Of a DNA stretch of 64,000 nt, positions 52,615 through 61,286 are shown one piece after another (positions within the stretch are counted from its first letter, which is position 1; every line of letters begins with the position of its first letter). Source of the DNA: Candidatus Binataceae bacterium. GTDB taxonomy: Bacteria > Desulfobacterota > Binatia > Binatales > Binataceae. The stretch covers positions 62,001-126,000 of the forward strand of contig DATJMX010000014.1 of NCBI GenBank assembly GCA_035508495.1, given 5' to 3'. Below the pieces are notes generated by a model. The model saw only the letters and a list, made by a program, of their open reading frames with translations, was not told the DNA's origin and made no database searches. The translations under genes were made by a program, and so were the position numbers.

Positions 52615-53406
52615 GTGAGCTCCAAAAGCGAGCGGTCCAAAATTAACGCCTTGCTGGTCGAGCTGGTCGCCTCCAAAAGTAAGACCCGCCTCCATCGCAA
52701 GGCTTCCAAGATCGGCGCCGAAGTCGAAGAGCTGGCAAGCCTTGACTACGCGGGACCGTTGCGGCGATGCCTCGATCGGCCGCAGCTCAACGCGCTCATC
52801 AAGGACGCACGCAAGAACGTCTGGCCGAACCTCAATCGCGAGCCACTGAGGCTCGGATCGACCCGCGAATTTTCCGAACGTTTTTCCGGCGTCGGAGTCG
52901 AAGTACGCCCGGCCCGGATGCCGACGTCGACTGGACTGGCGCTGCTCGGGTTCTACGTCCGCAAGACCGACTTCCTGTCGGGCAAGCCGCTCATTTGTGT
53001 TAACACGGCCCATCATCCGGCAGTGATCGGCGCGGCGTTCGTTCATGAGATGGGTCATCATCTGACGGCCGAGATCTTCGGCAATGACGACCACACTCCG
53101 AGCCTGCTCTACACCGGTTACTCCGATCATCTGAATGAGCCGTCGGAACTCGTGGCTGACGTGCTGGTCAGTCTGGGCATCTATCCGCAACCGATGGCGC
53201 GGAAGATGTTTCCTCAATCGCGGCGAAGCACCAGGCCGACGAATCTCGATGTGAACGGACATTCGGCCGTTATCGATTACCTGGCAAAACAGTACGGACT
53301 GTCTTTCGATGACAAGATGTCCGTCTCACAGAAGTTTCAATACATGGCCGGACTGCTACACTACACCAGACTCCGAGAGGCGTTGCGCAACGAATTCGAT
53401 CTATGA
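52615..53406 (+). CDS. ImmA/IrrE-like zinc metalloprotease
   Basis: A 263-residue protein with the zinc protease motif HEMGHH (His144, Glu145, His148) and a later Glu in NEPSELVADVL near residue 178 as a probable third ligand. This fits the ImmA/IrrE branch, whose members cut XRE-type repressors. I use a GTG at 52615; a TTG at 52582 is an alternative. The XRE gene begins inside the stop (ATGA). The large N-terminal part without known motifs makes it longer than minimal ImmA proteins. Confidence 0.8.
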   Translation: MSSKSERSKINALLVELVASKSKTRLHRKASKIGAEVEELASLDYAGPLRRCLDRPQLNALIKDARKNVWPNLNREPLRLGSTREFSERFSGVGVEVRPARMPTSTGLALLGFYVRKTDFLSGKPLICVNTAHHPAVIGAAFVHEMGHHLTAEIFGNDDHTPSLLYTGYSDHLNEPSELVADVLVSLGIYPQPMARKMFPQSRRSTRPTNLDVNGHSAVIDYLAKQYGLSFDDKMSVSQKFQYMAGLLHYTRLREALRNEFDL

Positions 53407-53852
53407 GCTCGCGAAATAAACTTGGTCTCGTGTTGAAGAGCCGGCGCAAGGCGCTCGGCCTGAGTCAGCGCGCCCTCGCCGCCAAGCTCGGCGTCGAAGC
53501 GAGCTACGTCGCATTCCTTGAGAGTGGACGCCGCAAGCCGTCGCTCAGCCTGGCCCAGCGCCTGGCACGCACGCTCGGGGTTGACCGCCAGGAACTGTTC
53601 CTGTTGGTTCATCCTGAAGCGAAGTCGATGTTCGAACCGGCGCCGAAGCCAGAGGATCGAAGCCCGGCGCAATCGTGGCAGGAACTGATCAGCGATAAGG
53701 CTCTGCTTACCCGCTACGAAGTGACGCCGCTCGAGCTCCGCGCGATGAAGCAGCTAAGCCTGCTCGGCTACGTGCTGACCCAGCGGGAGTTCCTCACAAT
53801 CGTCACCGTGATTCGCGGCACCGCGGTCAGCAAGCGCGGGAGTCGCAGCTAG
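53403..53852 (+). CDS. XRE family DNA-binding protein
   Basis: A 149-residue protein with the helix-turn-helix at about residues 7-60 (LKSRRKALGLSQRALAAKLGVEASYVAFLESGRRKPS). The C-terminal part is of unknown role. It is translationally coupled to the metalloprotease, a common arrangement in which the protease cleaves or regulates the repressor. Its stop lies 4 bases into the convergent phosphoesterase gene. Confidence 0.92.
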   Translation: MSSRNKLGLVLKSRRKALGLSQRALAAKLGVEASYVAFLESGRRKPSLSLAQRLARTLGVDRQELFLLVHPEAKSMFEPAPKPEDRSPAQSWQELISDKALLTRYEVTPLELRAMKQLSLLGYVLTQREFLTIVTVIRGTAVSKRGSRS

Positions 53853-55645
53853 ATTCCATCCGGGATGATCAGCAGATCGTCCCGGCGCGGATTTTGAAAA
53901 TCGAACATGCCTCGCAGATCGTCTATCGCGGGGCCATTCGCCGCGACATAGGGGTTCTTCGTCGATGGCATAGGATCCGGCAGGTTGTCGCGGCTGCGCT
54001 TCGAAAGCGGTGCCAGCCTCCAGTTCCATTCGAGAAATTTAAGAATCGACGCATGATCTGAATATGCGTGGTTGATCGCGCCGGCCCTCACATACGGCGA
54101 AATAACCATCAGTGGAATGCGCGTGCCGTCGCCGAAGAAATCCAGCGGCGAGATATAACCTGAATCGTAGTATCCGCCGCCTTCGTCGAAGGTCACGAAG
54201 ACCGCCGAGTCGGCGAAAAGCTTCGGATGCTTGATTACCTCGTTGGCGATACTTTGTACGAAATACTCATACGCCGACATCGCCGAGTTCCCGGGATGCC
54301 CTGAGTACGGTTCGTAAGGACGCACGAACGAGACTGCCGGAAGTGATCCCGCTTCGACATCGTGAAAGAAATCCTGCACTCCTTCGATATCGGCACGCAG
54401 TGGGCCGCTCATGATGTTCCTGCTGAATTGGAGGGGATTGCAGATCGAGCACCAGGCATCGTTGGCGCCGCCCTTGCGCAGCCCGCCGATATAGTATTTC
54501 CAGGTGATGCCGCCTTTGCTGAGTGACTCGCCGATATTGGGCAGCGTTTGCGGCGGCAGAGTGTATGGATGTTTCTTCACATCGACAGGAGAACCATCCG
54601 GATTGTAAGGCGGTCCGTAATTATTCACCAGGTAGTAATGATCCGAATCGCAGTTGGACTCGCGATGCAGGGAATTCAGATAGTCGAGAATTGGCGCCAC
54701 GCCCGGCTGCGCGCGATCCGCGCAGTTCACGTAAGTTCCACTGTGATATCCGTCCTGCTTGAACCAATTGTCCGTGCCGGGCAACGGATTCGGATCCTCG
54801 ATTAATTCTTTGGGCGGCGTGAGCGGGTGGCCGTTACCGTCGCTGTAGAAGGCGAGGTCGCCGGTGCCGAGATAGATGAAGCTCGCCCCGGTGCCGCCCA
54901 TGATCCCCTGATGAAAATTGTCGTTCATTGCGTAGTGATCGGCGATGAACTTGAACACCGGCGCGTCGCCCTGGGCGACGTTGTAGAAGCCCATCGAAAC
55001 GCTTCCCTGGCGGGTACTTTGATCGCTGAACGGTGTCGGGGGAGCTTTGCCGTCGCTGCCCGCTCCGGTCGCCAGTGCGCTCCACAGGAATAGATCATTG
55101 CGGCCGGCGTCGAACTGCTGCCACATCTGGAAGAAGCGATGCGCCGGATCGCCGGTGAAAGAAAGCTGGTAGGCAGTATACTTGGTGATCTGAAAAGGTC
55201 CGTTAGGCAGGTCAGCCGGAAATCTCAGGTCCGCAACATTGAGCGGCTGCCCGTACGCGAAAGTAGTATTCGGTTGAGGCAGATGCGAGTATGGTGTTGT
55301 CCGCTGGGGCTCGATTGAATATGTATTTTGTTCTTTCGCCTGCCATTGCCGGGCCTTCGCGAAACCTGGCCCGGGTGATCCGTCGATATTGACTATTCCT
55401 TCCGAAAGCAAGTTCACGACGGATTGCCCATGGTGCGGCTGGTAGGTTGCGAACAGATTATCGAAACTATGGTTTTCACCTACCACCACGATCACGTGCC
55501 GGATCGGACTCCGCGGAGTTTGCGCCGTGGCTATGCCATCGAAGAAAGCAACATAAAACATCACCGCGATCGCGACTTTCCCAAAATTGAAGAGTGATCC
55601 GATGATCGAACGGTTGCAGCTTGTTCTCATCGCAAAGAGTTCCAT
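53849..55645 (-). CDS. Secreted phosphoesterase (phospholipase C/acid phosphatase AcpA-like)
   Basis: A 598-residue exported enzyme. An N-terminal signal segment (VAIAVMFYVAFFDGIATA) is followed by HVIVVVGENHSFDNLFATY, the active-site start of the phosphoesterase family with the metal-binding Glu, then GTGASFIYLG near residue 250 and SDHASILKFLEWNW near 540. The rest has many Asp/His residues (FDEGGGYYDSG). The substrate may be a phospholipid, sugar phosphate or nucleotide. It converges with the XRE gene and diverges from the lipoprotein gene. Confidence 0.88.
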   Translation of the reverse strand: MELFAMRTSCNRSIIGSLFNFGKVAIAVMFYVAFFDGIATAQTPRSPIRHVIVVVGENHSFDNLFATYQPHHGQSVVNLLSEGIVNIDGSPGPGFAKARQWQAKEQNTYSIEPQRTTPYSHLPQPNTTFAYGQPLNVADLRFPADLPNGPFQITKYTAYQLSFTGDPAHRFFQMWQQFDAGRNDLFLWSALATGAGSDGKAPPTPFSDQSTRQGSVSMGFYNVAQGDAPVFKFIADHYAMNDNFHQGIMGGTGASFIYLGTGDLAFYSDGNGHPLTPPKELIEDPNPLPGTDNWFKQDGYHSGTYVNCADRAQPGVAPILDYLNSLHRESNCDSDHYYLVNNYGPPYNPDGSPVDVKKHPYTLPPQTLPNIGESLSKGGITWKYYIGGLRKGGANDAWCSICNPLQFSRNIMSGPLRADIEGVQDFFHDVEAGSLPAVSFVRPYEPYSGHPGNSAMSAYEYFVQSIANEVIKHPKLFADSAVFVTFDEGGGYYDSGYISPLDFFGDGTRIPLMVISPYVRAGAINHAYSDHASILKFLEWNWRLAPLSKRSRDNLPDPMPSTKNPYVAANGPAIDDLRGMFDFQNPRRDDLLIIPDGI

Positions 55646-55877
55646 TGATCCAGAAGTAAACTTCCAAAAACGAACAAGACGTTAAATCTCATAATTGTTC
55701 GTGGCAAGCTGCGTCACGGAACGTGAAGTTAACCCAATAAAGATAGACAGAATGCTTGAGAGGCGAGGTGCGTTATGTCGCTTTATGCAGTTCGACAGAA
55801 AAAATCCACAATTTCACCAGTTTAACCTCGCGACTCACTGCTATCCATGATATTCGTCCTCGACAAGGCGCATCCAT

Positions 55878-56846
55878 ATGATCATACGACTTTCATCGCA
55901 TCTAACCTGCAAAGCCTTGATTGGACTCGTTCTCGCCTCGCTCGCCGCGGGATGCGGCGGTGGTTCGAGCGGTCCGCCACCCGCGCCGCGAGTCTTCGCC
56001 CCAAACTCGGCGACCAATTCGATCGCGGTCTACAACTCGCGGGCCAATGGTGACGCCAAGCCGCTGCGCTCAATCGACGGCGGCACCACGCAGCTCGCAA
56101 ATCCCCAGGCGATCGCATTCGACAATCGGGGACTGATCTACGTCGCCAACGGTGACAACAGCACGATCACCGTTTTCAGCCATTCCGCGAATGGCGACGT
56201 AGGGCCGATATCGGTCATCAGCGGCGCGAGCACGCTGCTGATCGACCCCGAGGGAATCAGGGTCGATCGCCAGAACCGGATTTATGCGGCCAATGCAGGC
56301 GGCAACACGGTGACGGTTTATGCACCCGCAGCCAGCGGCAACGCGGCGCCCATCGCGCTGGTTGGAGGCCCGGCGACGGGTCTCAAGGAACCTGAGGACG
56401 TCATTTTCGATCCCGCCGGCAACGTGTATGTCGCGAACACGGCGGGAAATTCCGTCACCGTCTATCCGCCGAATAGCAACGGCAATGCCGCCTTCATTCG
56501 GCGGATCAAAGGGTTGCTCACGCGATTGCACGCACCTGACGCGCTCGCGATGGACGGCAGTGGCAACCTCTACGTCGCCAACAGCGACAGCGATTCGGTG
56601 ACGGTCTACGCGCCAGGAGCTAACGGCGACGTCGCCCCGGTGGGTGTGCTTGCCGGGCCCGAAACGATGATCGCCGCTCCCGGCGGAATCGCGTACGGCG
56701 GCGGCCTGCTGTTCGTCGCGTCGAGTCCCGAGGATGCGATCCTGCGCTTCAACGCGCTCACGCGCGGCAACAACTCGCCGCAGGCCGTGATTGAAGGGGC
56801 GGATACGGAGCTCTCGGTTCCGTTCGGTATCGCTCTCAGCTTCTGA
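55878..56846 (+). CDS. Beta-propeller lipoprotein with NHL-like repeats
   Basis: A 322-residue lipoprotein with lipobox LAAGC near residue 25. It consists of about six repeats of 40-50 residues containing DPxGNIYVAN-like pieces (GLIYVANGDNS, NRIYAANAGGN, NVYVANTAGNS, NLYVANSDSDS) separated by NGDVAP/GNAAP-type turns; this is an NHL-like beta-propeller. Function unknown, likely binding or sensing. The thaumatin-like gene follows 24 bases downstream, so the two are probably cotranscribed. Confidence 0.85.
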   Translation: MIIRLSSHLTCKALIGLVLASLAAGCGGGSSGPPPAPRVFAPNSATNSIAVYNSRANGDAKPLRSIDGGTTQLANPQAIAFDNRGLIYVANGDNSTITVFSHSANGDVGPISVISGASTLLIDPEGIRVDRQNRIYAANAGGNTVTVYAPAASGNAAPIALVGGPATGLKEPEDVIFDPAGNVYVANTAGNSVTVYPPNSNGNAAFIRRIKGLLTRLHAPDALAMDGSGNLYVANSDSDSVTVYAPGANGDVAPVGVLAGPETMIAAPGGIAYGGGLLFVASSPEDAILRFNALTRGNNSPQAVIEGADTELSVPFGIALSF

Positions 56847-56870
56847 ACCCGTGATCCAGAGGACCATCCG

Positions 56871-58910
56871 ATGAGACTTGCAATGAGCCGAATTGCCCGT
56901 GCGATCGTAATCGCGGCCATCGCCAGCGTCTTGCTGTTCACTGCGCGCGCGCGTGCGGCGACTCCGACGGCGACGCCCACGGCGATGCCGACCGCGCACA
57001 CGGTTAACTTCATTAACAACTGCAGTCAGCCGATCTGGATCGCGGCCAACGGCAACGTCGATCTGACGCCGCCCGTCAGCCAGATCTCGAGCTGGGAGCT
57101 GGCGCCCAAGTGCGGCACCAATTTCACCTGCCCCGCTGGATCGACCTGCCTCGACGGCGCCTGCAGTTGCACCCAGACCAACCAGAGCGATCCGCTCTGC
57201 AACGGTGGACTCTGCCTGCCAAGCGGCGTGTGTGCGACCAGCGTCGCAGCAGCGATCCCGCTGACCTACTCGGGCCGTGTCTGGGGACGTACCGGATGCA
57301 ATTCGAATGCGATGAGCTGTGTCACGGGAGATTGTGGCGCCACCGATTGCTTCGGTGCGGGCGCGAATAACGCAACGCTCTGGGAAGCGACTCTGGCCGG
57401 CACCAATGCCGGGAGTTTTCCCGGTACGCTCGATAACTACGATGTGAGCCTGGTGAGCGGCTACAACGTTCCGATCAACGTCAGCGCCGAAGGACCGACC
57501 GACGCGCCGGGATGGAATGCCGGCGCGACTTATACCAATGGTCAGGCCGGTTCACCGCAATCAGTTATCGTCGCGCCGGCCGGCACCAACACCTGGCTCT
57601 TCAATGATGTCGGCCCGTCGCCCACCGCGACGTCGGGCGCCACCGTGCCGCCGTTCTCAACGGTATTGCGGGGGACCGCCGACGATCCGAATACTGCTGG
57701 CGCGGGAATCGTCTGGAGCACGACCAGCTCGACTTGCCAAACCGGGAGCTGCACAACAGACCTGCTCAGGACCTGTCCGCCATTACTGCGAGTCGACAAT
57801 TCGAGTCAGTCTTGCACCGCGAACAATCAGAACGATCCGAACTGCGCTGGCGGTCCGTGCGATTCCAACGGCACCTGCGTCATCGCCTGCACGGTGCCGG
57901 TCAACTATTGCGCGCTCAATCCCAGCGCGACGATCTGCACGGCGCAGAACAATTCTTTCTATGCCTGCCTGAATCAAACCTCGACAGAGGTGGATCCATT
58001 CGGCCATCAGATCAATCTCGAGTCCGCAAATTCGGGCAACGCCGTATGCTTCAGCTCCGCGGATTGTCAGCCCGGCACCACCTGCCTGATGACTCCGACC
58101 TTCACTCCGGCGAGCAACGTCACGTGGCCGGCGGGTGCCGGATTATGCATCCCGGGCAACGGTGCGATCACGCAGAATGGCGGATGCACCTCGAGCGCGA
58201 TGGACGGACAAGCTTGTCCCTCGGCCAACTTCACTTTCCCATTCCCCGCCTATACTTGCGCGACTCTGACCAATGCCAGTTCCGCTGGCGCACAGGCTTC
58301 GACTTGTCTTCCGCCGATTAACAATCAGGCGGTGACCGGACCGGCCGCGTTCGGCGCGCTGGTGTGGAACGCAGACAACTTCACTCCCATCAATCCATCG
58401 CAATCATGCACCGCGGACAGCGATTGCGGCACGGGCAATTATTGCCTCGAGGCGGCCGTACGGAAATTTCCTACGACCGGCACCGTCATGGCGCAGGCGG
58501 TCAACGAATGCGCCGGCGCGAGCGACACATGCGTCTGCAACTCGGTCAACAATTGCACGTCGAGCGCGACGTGCACCGGCAACACGCAATGCCAGGATTC
58601 CGCCGGCAAAGCCTGCGGCGCGAGCGAGACGTGTATCTGTCAGACCCCGGCCGTTTACACCGGCGTATGCGGTCCGACCAACGTCAACTGGACGGCGGCG
58701 ATCAATCAAATCTCGGTGGGCGGCAATAACTATTTGTCAATCTTCAAGAGCTCATGCCCGACCGCTTACTCCTTCCAGTTCGACGACCAGGCGAGCGACT
58801 GGACTTGCAACAGCACCTCCGATCAGGTGGTCAACTACAACGTCACATTCTGTGGCGTCGGCGGTAAGGGAGCTCAAGCCCAAGTCATAGCGGAACCGAC
58901 ACTTCGTTAG
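56871..58910 (+). CDS. Large secreted thaumatin-like protein with Cys-rich insertions
   Basis: The 679-residue protein has a signal peptide (IVIAAIASVLLFTARARA), a TPTATPTAMPTA linker, then a thaumatin-like fold: VNFINNCSQPIWIA, SGRVWGRTGCN, CVTGDCGATDCFGAG, TLWEATL, DNYDVSLVSGYNVPINV and, at the end, YSFQFDDQASDWTCNS with YNVTFCG. These cover the start, the R/E/D acidic-cleft residues and the end of the fold. Between them are long Cys-rich insertions with CTxxNQxDPxC-type repeats (57121-57240 and 57770-57900), giving about three times the usual 200-250 residues. Function unknown; eukaryotic thaumatin-like proteins bind or hydrolyse beta-glucans. Confidence 0.82.
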   Translation: MRLAMSRIARAIVIAAIASVLLFTARARAATPTATPTAMPTAHTVNFINNCSQPIWIAANGNVDLTPPVSQISSWELAPKCGTNFTCPAGSTCLDGACSCTQTNQSDPLCNGGLCLPSGVCATSVAAAIPLTYSGRVWGRTGCNSNAMSCVTGDCGATDCFGAGANNATLWEATLAGTNAGSFPGTLDNYDVSLVSGYNVPINVSAEGPTDAPGWNAGATYTNGQAGSPQSVIVAPAGTNTWLFNDVGPSPTATSGATVPPFSTVLRGTADDPNTAGAGIVWSTTSSTCQTGSCTTDLLRTCPPLLRVDNSSQSCTANNQNDPNCAGGPCDSNGTCVIACTVPVNYCALNPSATICTAQNNSFYACLNQTSTEVDPFGHQINLESANSGNAVCFSSADCQPGTTCLMTPTFTPASNVTWPAGAGLCIPGNGAITQNGGCTSSAMDGQACPSANFTFPFPAYTCATLTNASSAGAQASTCLPPINNQAVTGPAAFGALVWNADNFTPINPSQSCTADSDCGTGNYCLEAAVRKFPTTGTVMAQAVNECAGASDTCVCNSVNNCTSSATCTGNTQCQDSAGKACGASETCICQTPAVYTGVCGPTNVNWTAAINQISVGGNNYLSIFKSSCPTAYSFQFDDQASDWTCNSTSDQVVNYNVTFCGVGGKGAQAQVIAEPTLR

Positions 58911-59009
58911 ACCTTCGCCATGGCGTAACCTACAGGCCACCGCGCTCATCGAAGCACCAGCGATGAGCGCGGCGCCCGCGCGCCATTTTCAAAGCCGGAG
59001 GAATCTACG

Positions 59010-60014
59010 ATGAAAGTCATCCGTGTGCAGAACGCTGGTGGACGGTTCGAGATGGTCGATGCTCCCATTCCCGCGCCGCCGCCCGGCAGTGTGAGAGTTC
59101 GCGTCGAAGCCTGCGGCGTGTGTCACAGCGACAGCATCACCAAGGAGGGCGCCTTCCCTGGCATCGCGTATCCGCGCTCGCCCGGTCATGAAATCGCGGG
59201 CGTGATCGACGCCCTGGGCGACAACGCCGATCCATGGCAGGTTGGCGAGCGCGTCGGTGTCGGCTGGTTCGGCGGCAATTGCGGCAAGTGCGAATCGTGT
59301 CGCCGTGGTGATTTCATCACCTGCGACTTCGGCCAGATTCCGGGTATCAGTTACGACGGTGGATACGCCGAGTTCATGATTGCCCCGGTATCAGCACTCG
59401 CGCGAATCCCCGCGGCGCTCAAACCCGAGGATGCTGGCCCGCTGATGTGCGCCGGAATCACCACGTTTAACGCGCTACGGCACAGCGGCGCCGGACCCGG
59501 CGACCTCGTGGCCGTGCAGGGAATCGGCGGCCTCGGGCATCTCGGTGTGCAGTTCGCGAACAAGTTCGGCTTCCATACCGTGGCGATCGGCCGCGGTGCA
59601 GACAAGAAGGATCTCGCGGTGAAGCTCGGCGCCCACGAATATATCGACAGCGCCACGCAGGACGTTGCCAAAACACTCGCGGGTCTCGGCGGTGCCCGCG
59701 TGATCCTCGCGACCGCACCTGACAGCAAGGCGATGGGCACGCTCGTCGACGGGCTGGGCCCGGCCGGCAACCTCGTAATCGTCGGCGCCAGCTCCGAACC
59801 ATTTGGCGTCGCGCCGCTTCAGCTCATCTTGAAGCGCCGGACGATCACGGGCTGGCCCTCGGGAACGGCCAAGGACTCGGAAGATGCGCTCAACTTCGCT
59901 GCGCTCACGGGAGTGCGCCCGATGATCGAAGTGTTCCCGCTCGCGCGCGCATCGGAGGGTTACGACCACATGATGTCCGGCAAAGTCCGCTTCCGCTCCG
60001 TGCTCAAAGTCTGA
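59010..60014 (+). CDS. Zinc-dependent alcohol dehydrogenase
   Basis: A 334-residue medium-chain dehydrogenase. Catalytic zinc ligands: Cys35 in VEACGVCHSD, His60-Glu61 in SPGHEIAG; structural zinc Cys cluster NCGKCESCRRGDFITC near residue 90-105; NAD-binding GIGGLGHLGVQFANKFG near 172. It has the AdhP-like architecture acting on primary or secondary alcohols. Start ATG follows GGAGGAA. It stands alone between the thaumatin-like gene and the arsR gene. Confidence 0.94.
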   Translation: MKVIRVQNAGGRFEMVDAPIPAPPPGSVRVRVEACGVCHSDSITKEGAFPGIAYPRSPGHEIAGVIDALGDNADPWQVGERVGVGWFGGNCGKCESCRRGDFITCDFGQIPGISYDGGYAEFMIAPVSALARIPAALKPEDAGPLMCAGITTFNALRHSGAGPGDLVAVQGIGGLGHLGVQFANKFGFHTVAIGRGADKKDLAVKLGAHEYIDSATQDVAKTLAGLGGARVILATAPDSKAMGTLVDGLGPAGNLVIVGASSEPFGVAPLQLILKRRTITGWPSGTAKDSEDALNFAALTGVRPMIEVFPLARASEGYDHMMSGKVRFRSVLKV

Positions 60015-60068
60015 TTTCCCTTGTTCGGCGCGCGTATCCGCACCGGCACGTTGTCTGCGCGCAATTAA

Positions 60069-60107
60069 TCAACAGATATGTTGACTATCAACCAATGTGT
60101 TGATAGT
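60069..60107 (+). promoter_or_regulatory. Paired dyads ahead of the ArsR gene
   Basis: TCAACA-GATA-TGTTGA at 60069-60084 and ACTATCAAC-CAATGT-GTTGATAGT at 60084-60107 are two perfect inverted repeats sharing the TCAAC/GTTGA core. Both lie within 50 bases upstream of the GTG start of the arsR gene, as expected for autoregulated ArsR operators. TTGACT (60081-60086) is a candidate -35 box. Confidence 0.8.
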
Positions 60108-60115
60108 TATGAAGC

Positions 60116-60559
60116 GTGCCGAGAGAAGCCGAAGCTGCCGGAATCGGACCCGCGGGCGAGGAAACGCTCGACCGCGTATTCTTCGCCCTCTCGGATCCGG
60201 TGCGGCGCGCGCTATTGGAGCGGCTTGATGGCGGACCGCTGCTGGTCTCCGAGCTGGCCGCGCCATTCGAAATCTCGTTGCAAGCAGTCTCGCGTCACAT
60301 CCAGGTCCTGGTGCGCGCCGGGCTAATCCAGCAGGAACGCACCGGGCGTATCAGCCGATGCAGCCTCGACGCCGGCCCTGTCTATTCCGCCGCAGTCTGG
60401 ATCAACCGCTATAGCAAGTATTGGCAGCAGCAGTTCGACACACTGGCTGCCGCGCTCGAGGAAATCGACGAGCGCCGTGGGCGCCACCAACGGCCGCCTG
60501 GCAAGGGCCGCGCGCAGCCGCGCAGCAGCGGAATACGCAAGCGAAAGAGCAAACCTTGA
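60116..60559 (+). CDS. ArsR family transcriptional regulator
   Basis: A 147-residue winged-helix repressor-type protein, with the HTH at about residues 15-95 (FFALSDPVRRALLERLDGGPLLVSELAAPFEISLQAVSRHIQVL). Metal-binding Cys of classical ArsR are absent; the C-terminal tail is basic. Start is GTG. It lies just 14 bases ahead of the first DUF899 gene and behind a pair of strong dyads, so it probably represses its own operon. It is similar to regulators of SRPBCC/DUF899 gene groups. Confidence 0.9.
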   Translation: MPREAEAAGIGPAGEETLDRVFFALSDPVRRALLERLDGGPLLVSELAAPFEISLQAVSRHIQVLVRAGLIQQERTGRISRCSLDAGPVYSAAVWINRYSKYWQQQFDTLAAALEEIDERRGRHQRPPGKGRAQPRSSGIRKRKSKP

Positions 60560-60573
60560 TCGGAGGTATAGCC

Positions 60574-61281
60574 ATGCCAAACCACACTGTCGTTTCACAA
60601 GACCAATGGCTCGAGGCCCGCAAGCAATTGCTGGCCAAGGAAAAGGAGTTCACTCATTTGCGCGACGAGCTCAGTCGAGAGCGCCGCGCTCTGCCGTGGG
60701 TTCGGGTCGATAAGCAGTATGTTTTTGACACGCCGGATGGTAGACAAACGCTCGCCGATCTATTCGCCGGCCGTCATCAACTGATCGTTCAGCATTTCAT
60801 GTTTGGTCCGAGCTCGACTGCAGGATGCAAAAGTTGCTCGTTCTGGGCAGATGGCTTCAACGGGTTCGCGGTGCACCTGGAGCAACGCGATCTGACTTTC
60901 GTCGCAGTCTCCGCCGCGCCGCTGGAGAAGCTCGCCGCCTTCAAAAAACGCATGGGATGGAACTTCAAGTGGGTATCTTCCCACGAATGCGATTTCAATC
61001 GCGACTACCAGGTGAGCGAGACGACCGAAGAAAAGGGCAAAGGCCAGTCATACTATAACTATACAATCGGAAAACCGTTCGGTGGTGAGCGCCCCGGCAT
61101 CAGTATCTTCTATCGCGATGACGACGGCACCATCTACCATACCTATTCGAGCTATTCGCGCGGACTGGATATGATGAACGCTGCGTACCACTACCTGGAT
61201 CTCACGCCGAAAGGACGCGACGAAGACAACCTGCAGTTCACGATGTCGTGGGTGCGGCTTCACGACGAATACGGGAAATAG
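60574..61281 (+). CDS. DUF899 thioredoxin-like protein (first copy)
   Basis: A 235-residue protein of the DUF899 group, a thioredoxin-related family of unknown role. The family segments QLIVQHFMFGPSST, CKSCSFWADGFNGFA and SIFYRDDDGTIYHTYSSYSRG are visible, with a CxxC at the redox-like position. The ATG at 60574 has GGAGG upstream. It is cotranscribed with arsR and followed directly by the second DUF899 gene. Confidence 0.88.
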   Translation: MPNHTVVSQDQWLEARKQLLAKEKEFTHLRDELSRERRALPWVRVDKQYVFDTPDGRQTLADLFAGRHQLIVQHFMFGPSSTAGCKSCSFWADGFNGFAVHLEQRDLTFVAVSAAPLEKLAAFKKRMGWNFKWVSSHECDFNRDYQVSETTEEKGKGQSYYNYTIGKPFGGERPGISIFYRDDDGTIYHTYSSYSRGLDMMNAAYHYLDLTPKGRDEDNLQFTMSWVRLHDEYGK

Positions 61282-61286
61282 TCAGT

